Shown here: piece by piece, positions 11,168 through 23,376 of the stretch
Layout: each line of letters begins with the position of its first letter
How positions within the stretch are numbered: the stretch's first letter is position 1
Assembly: GCA_028753945.1 (NCBI GenBank)
Contig: JAPNXP010000001.1
Coordinates: forward strand, 10,964,501-11,028,500
DNA: 64,000 nt
DNA from: Hexactinellida sp. DTS-2022
Taxonomy: Eukaryota > Porifera > Hexactinellida
Direction: 5' to 3'
Made by a program: the position numbers and the translations under genes
Notes under the pieces: model-generated
Seen by the model: the letters and a program-made list of their open reading frames with translations, nothing else
Told to the model about the DNA's origin: nothing
The model's database searches: none

Positions 11168-11737
11168 TCATATAATAATAATAATAATAATAATACAGCA
11201 TTTGTTTGCGCATTATACAAATGTCTCAATGCGCTTACAATTTTGTACATTAAAATAAAATAAAATAAATAAAAAGATTCAGAATATATACAGTGTAATA
11301 AGATTATGTTCAGTGGTGTAAAGTACATTAAGTAATTGGACTAAGAGTGCGAACAGATGACAATGAAAAATTAGAATATTAATACACAAGGCATCTTCAT
11401 TAATTCCGAATAGAAAGGTCTTTAATTGTCTCTTAAAAATATCAACCGATCCACTCATTCTAATATCTCTGGGAACTGAATTCCATAATTTCGGGGCAAT
11501 GACAGAAAAAGCCCTGCCACCATAATATTTCTTTTTTGGAATTTGGACATAAAGATTTCGATCTGAATCTGATCTCAGACTTCTACAAAACTGCCGAGGA
11601 ATTAAAATATTTGTAAGGTAAGAAGGTGACTGATAGAGAAGAGATTTAAAGGTAATTAAGAGTACTTTATAAATAATTCGCTTTTTAACTGTGATCCAGT
11701 GAAGTTGTTCCAGAATTGGCGAAATGTGGTCAAATTT
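11168..11737 (-). mobile_element. 5'-truncated non-LTR retrotransposon (LINE) 3' end
   Basis: The minus strand from about 11731 to 11280 reads as the C-terminal end of a non-LTR reverse transcriptase. Diagnostic peptides are LEQLHWITVKKRIIYKVL, LLYQSPSYLTNIL, GGRAFSVIAPKLWNSVP and FKRQLKTFLF, the well-known post-RT tail of CR1/L2-like and related LINEs. The reading is open until a stop near 11280. A 3' UTR and an ATT microsatellite tail follow (11169-11196 on the plus strand as ATA/AAT repeats), typical of this group. The catalytic RT domain is missing, so this is a dead 5'-truncated copy. Confidence 0.85.
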
Positions 11738-11869
11738 CTAAAAGGTTATTTGTTTAAGTGTAATTTTTTATTGGGAGCACACCACATTGACCACAACTAA
11801 TTGAGAACTTTCTTGTAATTGCGGATAGTTCTTTTTAACAGTCTTAAGTTGGAGATCAGAGCTTTGCTA

Positions 11870-11990
11870 AATGAAATTCAATTTTCATGAAATTCAATTT
11901 AATTTAATTCAATTTAATGAAATCTTGTTTTAATGAAATTCATTTAATGAGATTCAATTTCATGAAATTCATTTTCTTTAATTTGATTTT
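11870..11990. repeat. degenerate tandem repeat of AATTCAATTTAATGAA
   Basis: About seven imperfect copies of a 14-18 bp word such as AATTCAATTTAATGAA and AATTCATTTTC. Simple low-complexity tandem repeat with no coding potential. Confidence 0.6.
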
Positions 11991-12241
11991 CATGAATTTA
12001 CATAATTGTACCCTTTGGCAATCTTATCCATGAGTATGACGATATCCAATTTCATGAATAAGTATTGGTTTATGATACTAGCTTATCTCTTGTAGGGATC
12101 CGTGCAATGCGAACTTGTTTTTCATACCATGATCCACTGACCTAACGTTAACCAAGGTATAAACAAACCCTTAGATATCAGCATTATCTCTGCCTCGAGT
12201 ATTCTTGAGTAATTCAATTGAAAAGTTCAGTCATATTACAA

Positions 12242-12422
12242 TACAGTAGACTCCGCTTAATAGAGTCACCTCGGGACCAGGTTACTTTGATCCAATTAAG
12301 CGGAGAAATCTATTAACCGAAAATATTTTAAGTAATTCCGTCCTATAAATCCTGTAATATTTTGACCAGATTAAGCGGTTAAATCTATTAACCGGTGGCT
12401 CTATTAAGCGGAGTCGACTGTA
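12242..12422. repeat. TA-flanked MITE, 'CTCCGCTTAATAGAG' family
   Basis: Termini TACAGTAGACTCCGCTTAAT and ATTAAGCGGAGTCGACTGTA are near-perfect inverted repeats bounded by TA. The internal sequence repeats the theme (TAAGCGGAGAAATCTATTAACCG and GATTAAGCGGTTAAATC). About 180 bp and non-coding; the structure fits a non-autonomous Tc1/mariner/pogo-type element. Confidence 0.85.
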
Positions 12423-12998
12423 TTTGTATACGTACATAAAATGCTAACGGTATTGAATTGCGTACACTATAGGTCGTGTTTCAGTTGTGTATTTTATCAA
12501 GATTGTGAGGCTGCCATAATCATTTTAAACGAATCAAAAATATTTTATGCAACACGATATGATTGCTATCTTATGAAATAAGAAGTCGTGAAAAATATCA
12601 TTGCTAATCATAACGAGATTATTTGTGTGTAACAAAATTTCGTGTAAAGAAATTTCCGGATACGAAATTTCCGTCTACCTTCGTGAGATATGCAATAAAC
12701 TGTACTTCTGTAAGCATGTCTTTGTAACGCTCTGGTGTCTATGGATATATAACAGTCTCTAAGGAGTTGGAAACTCAATATCACCCAACTTACTTAAGAA
12801 AGAACTTGCTATCAGTTACTAAGGTATGTAGTCTGAATAAGAATTATATCTAATAATGAGCTGACAATTACACTTATTTTAATAGATAAATTATTTGTTC
12901 TCTAAATACAAATCAGAATAACAAATAAATATATAACTAATAAATAATTATATGATTAATGACGAGATTTAGTGACTAGAGATATCCATGTAAGCTGA

Positions 12999-13283
12999 TT
13001 ATACATAGGATACAAACTTCAACAGTAGCTCTCCCATTTCCTTCACCAGTCCCTTCTTTCCTGGGCACCCTGTCTTTCCCTCCTTCATGAACTTAATGAG
13101 CAGCAGCGGGAGGTGCAGTCCGACCAGCAGCACTCGCGCTACCGGCTGCCAGCAGCCGCAGCACATCCAGAATGGACCAATCAACACGTACAGAAAAGCG
13201 CAGAAGAACCCCAGCCACCAACCGATAACCAGGAAGAGAACAAACCACAGGAATCTCCAACAACACTTTCCTAAATTACCCAT
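12999..13283 (-). CDS. small membrane protein B (GWWLG family), single exon
   Basis: 94-aa protein, paralogue of the plus-strand gene at 8262-8611. It has an N-terminal Trp-rich helix with IGWWLGFFCAFLYVLIGPFW (20-39), a Cys-rich turn CCGCW, a second hydrophobic helix about 48-64, and the tail KFMKEGKTGCPGKKGLVKEMG. The shared pattern with the first copy is W..(6-7)..IGWWLG.FCA..YVLI.P.W.C, then PV, then P.L...(Y/F)(I/M)KEG...PG..(D/G)L.K.(L/M)G. Unlike its partner it has no intron, which suggests a retro-derived copy or intron loss. No known family recognised. Likely membrane-embedded; role unknown. Confidence 0.75.
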   Translation of the reverse strand: MGNLGKCCWRFLWFVLFLVIGWWLGFFCAFLYVLIGPFWMCCGCWQPVARVLLVGLHLPLLLIKFMKEGKTGCPGKKGLVKEMGELLLKFVSYV

Positions 13284-14279
13284 GTTATTAGTTATGTATC
13301 AGCTGAGTTTTGAAATGTTCCTATGTTCGAAGCATTTCCAAATGTTCTTTATATGCCTGCTAGAGCCTACGCTAGGCCCGGTCAGAATGAACCCCTATCA
13401 GAAGAATGACTCAAAGGGAAAATGTTTAAAAACGCTGTTCTTGTAATGCTGGGGTTTCATCGATAATACTGCATTGAATCTTTTCAGCTAAACACTTGTT
13501 ACTTAACTTCCTACATTAGCTCTCATTTAATTAGTGTGTACTGTGCTTGTTCAGTAGTGCTGTGTCATAATACTCTAAGAGATTCGTATACACTTGTTCC
13601 AACAATAATATTTATTACGATCATTAAGTTGTGCATTTTATTAAAGAATGTGGCAACAAGCCGACACATTAATGTGTAACCTTACAATTGTAAAATGAGT
13701 CATAATTCGAGTATCCATTCAATAATGCATGTCCCAAGGCTTCATTATGTTAGAACCGAGCGCGCCTTAAATAGTATTCACCTTAATTCTTAAAGAACTT
13801 CCAATTGGTACTTATTTGTAAGGTACTACTTGTGATTTATTGTAATAGTGTATGCAAATTTTTATCTTATTCAATAATTATTAATTGAGTATAGTAGTTT
13901 AGCGGATAATATCGTATTATAGATATAGCGCTGTGGTCTAGTTTTGAATTATGTTTATATTGTTATTGTTTTCTCATATAAGTAATACGTATTCATTAGT
14001 GTTTTAAGATTCTTAATAGGAACAAACTATTTATGGTATACTAGTAACCTAGTTTATAATTCATTTTCGTATCTTAATAATTTCCATGTTTGTTGTTGTT
14101 TATATTTCAGCTAACTCATCTACAATTGCCTAATTCCCTTAAACCCATTCCGTTGATTTCACAATCTATGTAGGATTCGTAAAATATAATCTGTGTTTTC
14201 GATGAAAATAATCTATAATTTTATAATTTTTTATTATTATCCGTAGTCTAGTATAAGCTAAGTGACTAGGTATATGTAT
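13284..14279. other. AT-rich spacer between small membrane gene and COX15
   Basis: About 1 kb without a supportable gene. It includes the presumed promoter of the small membrane protein B gene and the 3' flank of COX15. Confidence 0.4.
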
Positions 14280-15452
14280 TTACTTTACTATTCTTCTGAT
14301 CTCCTGCATGAGCCATACGGTTAGCGTGAGCAGAGACACTGACCCCATCTGGTGCGTGGCCGCTAGGTACGTAGGGACATAGCACAGCAGGGTGGCTACA
14401 CCCAGTGCCACCTGGAGCACCGCCATCCCAGCTAGACAGTTAACTGCGATGCGGGGCCGGAGCGGGAGCCCGATGGGTCTGGCCACGGCCCACACGAACG
14501 CCACTGCTCCCAACACGGTGCTACCCAGGATCCTGTGATTAAACTGTGTGGTCGTTGGATTCTCGAACAGGTTCTTTATGGCTGGTTTCAACGCTAGAAT
14601 ATCTTCGGGGATCCATTTGTCGCCCATCTTCGGGAACGAGTTGTACACGAGCCCCGCGTCTAGCCCTGCCACCAGAGCGCCGGACAGCGCAGTTACAAAC
14701 GTGAGCACCAGCAGGCTGTGCGAGCCCAGCTTCAGGCGCCGCACCTGTTTGGTGAGACTCAGCGTAGCAGTGGCCTGAGGCAGCAGCTTCCTGAGAGCGT
14801 TGTAGAACAGCAGCGTGTATAGGAACAGCGCTAATCCCAGGTGCGAGGCCAGTCTGTACTGACTCACTCGCGGCACTGCGCTGCTGTCGCTCTGCTCTAT
14901 CTGCTTGAGTCCGCTCTTCACCATCCACCAGCCCAGCAGCCCCTGGGCTAGGATCAGACTGCCCCAGAGCAGGCTCCGGATCTTCATGCCCCTGCTAAAC
15001 CAGCCGCGGTACCAGAACGCGGCTGCAGGGATGAGGAACACGAGCCCCACCCCCCGGCCCCACATCCGGTGCGCGTACTCCATGTAGAATATGCGTTTGA
15101 AGTCCGCTAGCGTGAAGTCCCGATGAATCAACTCGTACTCCGGGAACTGTTTGTACCTGTCGAACATTGCCTCCCATTCCTCCTCACTGCGCGGGGGACG
15201 CATGCCTCTGATCAGATTCCATTCTACCATGGACAGACCGGATTCTGTCAGTCTGGTCACGCCCCCCAGAATAACTGCCCCCACCACCGCCCCGGAGCAG
15301 CCTAGCAGCCAGAGGCCTATCACCTTATCTCTCCTTATCTGTCGGACCACTGCGCTGTCAGAGAACCGCTTCCTAATAGGCGGCGAGCGCAGCGGCCTGA
15401 TGAATAGGGTTGTACCCCTGTTTAGGAGTTGGGCTCTAATAATACGAAACAT
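14280..15452 (-). CDS. COX15: heme A synthase (COX15 homologue)
   Basis: Single-exon protein of 390 aa. COX15 oxidises the C8 methyl of heme O to the formyl group of heme A in the inner mitochondrial membrane, supplying the cofactor of cytochrome c oxidase. Residues 1-30 are Arg-rich and lack acids, like a mitochondrial presequence. Then come VIGLWLLGCSGAVVGAVILGGVTRLTESGLSMVEW, eight hydrophobic helices and the four conserved His motifs: EYAHRMWGR, ASHLGLAL, FNHRILGS and ATHQMGSVS. Length matches the animal protein (about 400 aa). GC content is much higher than flanking DNA, and there is no sign of breakage. Confidence 0.95.
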   Translation of the reverse strand: MFRIIRAQLLNRGTTLFIRPLRSPPIRKRFSDSAVVRQIRRDKVIGLWLLGCSGAVVGAVILGGVTRLTESGLSMVEWNLIRGMRPPRSEEEWEAMFDRYKQFPEYELIHRDFTLADFKRIFYMEYAHRMWGRGVGLVFLIPAAAFWYRGWFSRGMKIRSLLWGSLILAQGLLGWWMVKSGLKQIEQSDSSAVPRVSQYRLASHLGLALFLYTLLFYNALRKLLPQATATLSLTKQVRRLKLGSHSLLVLTFVTALSGALVAGLDAGLVYNSFPKMGDKWIPEDILALKPAIKNLFENPTTTQFNHRILGSTVLGAVAFVWAVARPIGLPLRPRIAVNCLAGMAVLQVALGVATLLCYVPTYLAATHQMGSVSLLTLTVWLMQEIRRIVK

Positions 15453-16365
15453 TATCTCTGTTGCTATCGAATTATACGGTTGCTATAAGGAATGATAGAC
15501 TAATTTGAATACTGTATATAGTATTATTATTGATGTCTTGTCAGGATAATTTGTATATTTATTTAGATCGTTTGTGCGAAAATAGGTACAATAAATAATC
15601 TAATTGCATTTACGAAGATAATAGTATACGTATCCTGTCCACACATGATGTACAATACATTTGAAATTATATTATTATTTAATTGTGTCTACGTTAAAGT
15701 GGAACCTAGTCAGAAAATATACTCTATCAAAAGTTATCTAATTTAGGAATTTCACAGTTCAGTGTAGAACGCATAGCTTATTTTATTATTAATATTTCTC
15801 ACAATTTATTAGACTGGCAATAACATTTCTAATGCTATTAGCAAAGGTGGGTATAGACAAAACTGAATGCAATTATAGAGAAATGTCGATAACAGTATCT
15901 ACATTATTACTGTGGCGGCTACTACTTAGTGGGCCAGTATTGGAATCACTGCCTTTATTGTCTACTGAGTCAGTAGATAATTTTAATAACTGAACGTTAC
16001 TTAAATCGTTCAATTATTTGGATTGAACTTCGACTAGCATATTCCATTTTGTCCGTTTGTTTACAGAAATTATAATTATAAGAAATCAAGAATTGTAATT
16101 TTATTAAACAAATTGAATAACAAATACAGAATAAAACAGAAGTTGTTTGTTACAGTCAGACTATATATATATATATATACAAGCATTGAAGCAATAATAT
16201 TATTAGGCAAACAGACGGAGGGATTAGTTAGAGAATGCGAAAGTGACTTGTACATCAACACAGTATCTGTATTTGCAAGTGCTATTGTTGGACAGTCATT
16301 AGCGGAGAAAGGTTAGAAATATCTATAGGCAGACTGTCTGTGTGTGCGAGGGTGGGTAGGGGGAG
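15453..16365. other. intergenic spacer with one interspersed-repeat copy
   Basis: About 900 bp, AT-rich. A 53-bp segment at 15908-15960 (ACTGTGGCGGCTACTACTTA onward, through GGGCCAGTATTGG and ACTGCCTTTATT) matches the reverse complement of 52761-52812, so it belongs to a dispersed repeat family. Another short word near 16275-16310 (GCTATTGTTGGACAGTCATT) resembles 38291-38325. No gene supported. Confidence 0.5.
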
Positions 16366-16650
16366 TCAGTTGAGCTTCTGAGATTTAGGGGAGGGCACCA
16401 GACTAGAGTCAGAGCTCCTCTTTTGGTTGTGAACTGAGTTCTGCTCTGTTTGGGACATCTTGCGCGAGAATTCCGTCGCCACAGTAGTTAGCTGTCTCCG
16501 GAGAGCGTTGAGAGATTCCACGTCTTTACACACATAAGTCTGACACTCGATTATCTGTAGTATGCTTCTCGCCTCGTCCGCCGCTAGCGAAGCTTCGCGC
16601 ATCTGCTCGAGGTGCGGCTGCAGCTGTAGACTGTCGATCTGTAGCTCCAT
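16366..16650 (-). CDS. small helical protein of unknown family, 94 aa (possibly a terminal exon)
   Basis: The 94-aa frame is rich in Gln, Glu, Arg and Leu with heptad-like spacing (LQLQPHLEQMREASLAADEA, LNALRRQLTTVATEFSRKM), then a polar Ser/Lys tail ending SPKSQKLN. Codon use and higher GC than its flanks support coding. A short coiled-coil subunit of a larger complex is a reasonable reading, but I do not recognise the family. The ATG is preceded by TTAATTAG, which could be a splice acceptor, so the true N-terminus may lie in an upstream exon. The neighbouring CARF-like gene ends 640 bp upstream on the same strand; the bases between (16651-17286) show no gene. Confidence 0.55.
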   Translation of the reverse strand: MELQIDSLQLQPHLEQMREASLAADEARSILQIIECQTYVCKDVESLNALRRQLTTVATEFSRKMSQTEQNSVHNQKRSSDSSLVPSPKSQKLN

Positions 16651-17286
16651 CTAATTAAGGGAAAAGTGTAATACTACCTCTGATAAATAGAGTGCTGTTT
16701 TACTTCCATATAAAGAAAGCACTTTGCATACCACTTATATAATATAGGAAACTGTTAATAACCATGTGACATTACATTAATCTAGATGGTGGAAGTATTA
16801 TACACAGCGATTTATAGAGATAGTATTGCTATGAAATCCGCGGATAATTGCAATATGGCTTTGTATGTTGATTAGAAATAATTGTTATGTTAATTCGATG
16901 GTGAATTAATTATAAGAATGTGTTTCAATTACTGAATAAGAATAAAATATAAATATTTTGTAATTACAGTCTACAATAATAATAATATACTAATATGAAT
17001 TTCCTAATTTTCCTTCCCCAAATATCTGATACATTTTCATCACATTCGATATGGCTCTTCCAATAAAAAAGTTACTACCTCTTTTCAGCGATTTATATGA
17101 ATTCAATATTTTATAAATTTATATCGGAATCCGTTCATAATTTCTCAGAATCAGGGTAGAGTCAAGAAATAAAATTGTATTTAAAATAAATGTTACTTTT
17201 CTACATCCCTTTAGATCGTGGGGGATGTATCGGTATTTTATAAATTAATCATTGACCACACTATTAACTAGTCTTATTTATTTACT

Positions 17287-20200
17287 CTAACTCACGGGAG
17301 AAATGGTAGTGAAGGTGTTGAAGCTGCTGGGTGTCCCGTTCGGGATTGTAACCATTTTGGGCTTCGATGTAGTGTCCGCAAACGCTTCTTGAGTGGGGGG
17401 ACTCTTGCCCGGGGACTGATCTCCGTTGGGAGACTGATCTTCTCGCCCGTTCTCCATGTGAACAATATTCTGGTATGATTTGACCTCTGTGAAAGACTCT
17501 ACGTCTATGGCGTCAGGTTCAGATTCGGGTGGTGATCGCGCAAGTTCACCTATTAAGAAATCCCTTAAATTTAATTACCACATCATATTACTTAATATAG
17601 GTTAGTTAGATAACGAGGTTTATTGAATTGGCTTTGCGCAATAAACTGATTAGCGAGAATAAAAATTACTAAACTAATTATTAATTAATTGACCATAATG
17701 TGATTTTCCCGATTTTAATGAATAACTGTAACTGTGTTTATTTTACCACTTTTGTAGACAAATAAATATAATTAATTAAATTCAAAAGAACGATTTGTGA
17801 AATTCAAATATTCATCGAAATATCCCGACACTGTATTATCAGGTATTTTAGAATACCATCAACGTACCATCATTAGTTTTTGTATAATGGTTAAAATATT
17901 TATAGCTCGCGTGATTGGAATAGCAAATATTTCATTACCGTAACAGGCTAATTTGAATTAATATTCTAAACGAATTAAGATTCCATACTCTACTCGCTAG
18001 TGACTCTTAACAATTAAAAACTAACACTCCAATTCGTACGTTTCAATTTCAATAACCTATTCTATACTAAACAAATTATTAATTGGATTATTAAAACAGT
18101 AGTCAGGTATTGAATAATTACTACTAATTTGGGTATTTATATCATATAATTATCATTATAATCTGGTACGTGAATCCTGAGAGAAGAAAAGTATTGATGC
18201 ATAACTGATCTTAAAATGTTATTATTCGTACTATCGAGTATAAGCCTGTTGTAATCGGTTTAATAGGAATCTATCCAACTGGCTCCAGGGACACAGCAAT
18301 GCAGTAAGATACACAGGCCTATTAAGGGTCAACAAGTGACATTATATTGTTACCCTCAAAACAGTTTAGCACTAACTACATTAGTGGTAAGTAAATACAC
18401 GTGTCTACCTAATGTTATGTGAGTCTAGATACATGTAAAATAGCATATAGCTGACGATATAGCAGAGCTATTATTTGGTATAGCTACAAGGAACAATAAT
18501 ATAGAGCTCAGTATACGAATGGCTGTAGTCTTTGAATAGAGATAATCTCTTATTATCAGCCAACTGAGCCTATAATAAATCCTTATTATAGATTGCCTGC
18601 AGATATGAGTAGGGAGTGTATATGTATAATGAGTTAACCACCTACAACCAGCTTGCTATTTGTTGTAGTAGGTGGCAAATAAATTCATAGAATAAACAAT
18701 TAATTTTTATTTCATAGTATGTAACTGGTATCGCATCAGTACAGATGATACTGTTCTAACAATCTACATGTAACATGGAGATAAACTGTTGCACAATCTG
18801 GCACAATAGGAAATATAATCAAACATATTTGAGTCTGTTATTCATGTCGTAGAAATCGCGTAGACGAATAATTATCCTGTCGACATACAGTAGCTATGTA
18901 GATAGACAAGAATCTGTTTACAAAGCTTATGTTCAAGTAAATACGTTTCCATTGGGATCCCCAAATATCCGAAATTGTTAATATACGTACTACGGACTGA
19001 TATGGCTTGTAGTATAAGTCAATAGAACAATTTAGCATATGAACATGTAATATAATTAGATGGTTAATTATAGTGTCTTGTTAAATCGATTTATACAAAG
19101 GCAGGAATCTCACCTTGTATCGAACACCGAGACTCAGAATCCATTCTCTTAGGAACGGTGACGTAGCTCTCTTCTCTCGAGTTGTATGTGTCGTAGCCTA
19201 GACTGGGAACAATAGTGAATATGCTGTACTTGACACTGTCTTCCACAATCTTGTCGTAGGGAATACTGGTCAGGCCCGAAGGAGTCCCTAAATATATGTA
19301 TTCAGTTAATTAGTAATAGTTCAATCATATAAGGATTTCCTATTCCAATATTAGCAGTTTGTTAATACGATATCTGATAAATGTATTCGAGAAGGGACCA
19401 ATAAATCGAATAATGTAACTAAATAGCAATTGAGTGCTACTAGTGTATCTCACACTATATGGAGTGGATACCTATAACCTTATTACAATGGGACAAATGT
19501 GCGGATTATAAATGTACAGAAGTGCAGAGAATAGTGGCAGCCATACCAACCATTGATACGTTCACTACAGACAGTGCTACAATCGGTGTAGTTATATGGC
19601 TACTGATGTAATCCCACGCTCACCTGGTATCGGGGATATTAGTCCTTTGTCCATCATATCCGAAGCTCGATTCGGGATGTCTGCGTCGACCAGCTTGCCG
19701 CTCTCGTACATAGAGTATATGTGGTTAGTGATCTCATTCTTGTGAGGGAATATTGAATGGTCCTCCGTGTCCAACTATGATACATACAATAGAGTTAATG
19801 CTACAGTATATCGTACCTGAGTTAGTATTAATTTTTCAAAGTTTGTAAAGCAGTAATACTATTTATGTAGGGTAAACCGTTAGTAATACGTTGACTCCGA
19901 TAATACGTACTTATTTCCATTCCCGAGGGGGTACGTTATAACGGAGAAAATATTGGTGATTATTTTACCTCAGAATTGGGCACTGAGTTCGTTTGTACAA
20001 AATCGTATAGCTTGGTTTGAATCTGGTCGATAGTGGTATCTCCTCTGTTCACCAGTTTGAAGATTTGCTCGCTGATTGTCGCATCCAAAGTGGTTTCTGA
20101 GCCTAGAGTCATGTACGAGGAGAAGAGGTCGTGGTTGGAGTGCGCCAAGGGAGTCGGGAGCGAGATGTAATAGCGGTCTTCTGGTCTAGCTGTGCCTTTG

Positions 20201-23200
20201 CTTATCGCGTCTGCCAAGTCCTCTAATGCCTGAAGAGAATATTGTATATTACAATGCTGGTATAAGGAATTTATTTAGCTTAATATTAATCTATTTAAAA
20301 ATAATTTTTGTCAACTCGTGTGTACAATAATGTATCCACCAAATTGTATGGAACATAATTTGTATTTCTCACAATATAATATCTCTTTTCAGACCTCAGT
20401 TATATGTAGTATTATTATAAATTATTTTTCCATAAATATGTTGTATCTATCTAATATCGTAACACATAATAAGTGCATTATTTAATGTACTTGTTGTACT
20501 CACCTGTTTCTTTGCCTTCCGCAGGGCGGCTACACCTGGGAATGAATCTTCAACCAACTCATGTTCTGGGAATCTTAATATCCTCCGAATAGTGATATGA
20601 GCTTGACACGAAACTTTGTATCTCTTGGCATTAGCGCAATCAATCGCACCTGCATTTACATGTATAATTAATATATTATCGCGGTTATCACGTATTGTCT
20701 ATGATTATAGATACAAAAGGTAAGATTATGCCTTTATCTAGCTATATTATTATATGTAATATTAAATAGTTTGGGGTTAGTTTATAGCTATCCATTTTAC
20801 CACGACAAAGTTCTTAACGAATATTTAGCGTAGTTTAGTCTGGTGGTTACAATTAGTAATACTTTTAATAAATACAATTGTATTGGGGATAGCACTGCCA
20901 TTCTATTTTGGTTAATTAAGAGATATTTATTTAATCTGAGAATTAAATCCATTGAACTAACCTGGTAAACTAATAAGCTTATTTTCTCTTTTGACATCAC
21001 CCGCATATTTTCTTGTCTTCGGACCGTATATACAGGGAAACTCTGCCATCTGTGAGGACAATTAAATTTATAAAATTTACTCAAATTGCTTACAAGATTA
21101 TAAACTAAGGTTATAAATAAGATTTATGAACTAACCTGTCCATAAGTCATGAACGGAACCCTGTCATAAGGAATGTGCGGTTCTCCCACATGCATTTTCC
21201 AGAAGAGACGAGGTCTTGAAAGAGAATTTAGAAACTTGTCTTGTGCTATTCCATCAAACGTCTCTGTACAACAGGGAACCCTTGTGGAGTATGCTGTACC
21301 TAAAGCAGCGCTGTCTCATAACATAGCATTAATCAATGGACATTGAATTACATTATTTTACAATCGATTTCTTAATTAAATTAATAAAACCTTTCTTGGA
21401 CTGAGGATAGCAGAAGCTATAATATCACATAACAGTTAACAATTACTAAATATAAAACCCAATATTTGCAATGCCCCTAAAAGCTTAGTGTTCAATATTT
21501 TCGACCTCGGACCGAATTGACCTTTCGGATCGACATTTGACCTCGGACACCCAGGTTTTCATAAAATTGAAAAAGATTACACCTATGCTGGATATATATT
21601 TTTAGTATGAGCTATTAAACTTTATATTAAAAAATAGATTTAAAAAATCAAAATTGTTTTTTTTTTCCGGATATATCGATTATTCGTTTGAGCTAGCCCT
21701 ACTTATCAATATTGTATATTTAAAATTTATTAATACGTATAATATTTTAATGTATTACATTCAGCTTAGCTGGTTACTGAATAATTTTTAATAATATCTA
21801 ATTTAGAGAATTGGCTAGAAAGTTGGTTTGAATTTGATTTCTCTCGGATAATTAAGGTTATCAAGTAGAAATATGACTAGGTGATGTTCCTTTTCTTATA
21901 TAATATTTGTCAGTAATAAGGATGAGATTACAGGAGGGTAGTGCTTGTGTTGCGTAGATAACCTCTGTATCAGTTACACGTATTTTCAACATTTTGAGTT
22001 TATTTAAAGAATATCGGACTGGTTATAAGAATTGCACAACAATATCCCTTTGTGATTATCATAACTAAAGAATACTAGTTAATCTTGTAATTCTAATTTA
22101 TTTAAACCAAGACTAATTAATTAATTATTTTCTTTATTCCTATAGAGCACTCTATTGTATAGAATTAATGTAATTACGTAAGTCATTTTACTTTGAATAG
22201 AATGGAGGCTGATAAGGAAACAATTTCCGAGTTTGTTCGGCTTGTTTACGCAGAGAGAGACAAACAATATCTGTTCTAAAGACTGAGAAATATCAAAATG
22301 ACGAGAGTACAGATTTGGGTTGAAACTCGACATTGTTTACATACAATAGCATAATTTTACAATTGAAGTTCTGTGGGACATTAAGTCACTTCTTACAAAT
22401 TGATTATAACACTACTTCATTTTCCTTTAATGTATATAGCAAAACTTTCATGAAAAGGCATCCACTCAAGTCTTATCTTTCAGAATGAACCCGATAAAAA
22501 TGTGAATAACTCGCTCAAGAGGACGAATGTTGGCTTCTCGACACGAAAGTGTGAACATGTAACCCGACTAACGGTAGGGATTCAGTTATTAAACTTTTGA
22601 AACAGATAGCTTACATGACATCAGCTAATGAATTTGAGATCGCTATAATATATTCAATATCGGCTGCGCACTACCCAATATTCATATATGTATACTTATT
22701 CTTAATGGAATATTAGTATGTAGATATCAACTCGTTATCTAGCTCGTTACGTGCAGGCTGGGCGTAGCCAGAACAATTAGCAACTGCTTAGCTAACCAAC
22801 CTGTTGCTTTCTTGAAGGACTCCAATACTTGTTCCAATTCGTGCGGAGTTGTGACGTAACCAGTGAAGCACTTTCCGTTAGAGGCGAACTGAGCTCCGTG
22901 CAGGAGAGCTGTCCAGTCCTCGTTGAAATAACCAGCTTCACTAGGATACAGAGTGGATTAGGAACTATTAATTATAATACAGCTTGTGCATAGGGCAGGT
23001 TTATTAATTAATGAGTTATTAAATTGTTTTATCGCATATAAATGTTTAATTTAATTCTTAGTCAGTCGCATCATGTTCCTGACCAGTCTTACATATATAT
23101 ATTTCACCCAACATATATAAATGAGAATTTATTGTGTATTAATTAACTAATGTCAACTAATTATTGTGTACCGGTTTACTGGAACTTCCAGCTGCATACT

Positions 23201-23376
23201 TTCGCCATCAATTGCACTGAAATAGAGATTTCCATTTGTGTTTGCATACATATTCTCATACGGTGTTGGTATTTGTATCGAGTATTCCTCAGAGTCTTTA
23301 AGAATTGGAGGACTGTGTAGAATTGGTTTGCTGTTAATCATATTGTTTTTGTACAAGTCGAAGTAGGAGATGTTTG
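17287..23376 (-). CDS. CARF/ALS2CR8-like domain protein, nine exons read, 5' end missing
   Basis: Exons joined by consistent phases: 23376-23172, 22940-22801, 21299-21136, 21049-20962, 20649-20504, 20229-19969, 19774-19624, 19287-19114 and 17549-17287 (stop TAG), about 529 aa. The first exon, with the start codon, was not found. After a polar N-terminus come a helical LEQVLESFKKATG segment, then VPFMTYGQMAEFPCIYGPKT, then KVSCQAHITIRRILRFPEHE, then RPEDRYYISLP. This order resembles the ALS2CR8 domain of calcium-responsive transcription factor CARF (P-F-x-x-Y-G, C-x-Y-G, C-x-A-x-I-x-I-x-x-I-x-x-F-P, YY-x-x-LP). The acidic/Ser-Pro C-terminal third lacks known domains. A DNA-binding regulator is the likely role by family. 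Each junction preserves the frame, so the gene looks intact. Confidence 0.7.

Noticed and set aside
11169-11196. ATA microsatellite as an independent feature
   Set aside because: Best explained as the 3' tail of the LINE fragment.
14539-14928. Long minus-strand frame overlapping COX15
   Set aside because: Shadow of the GC-rich COX15 coding sequence; no conserved motif.
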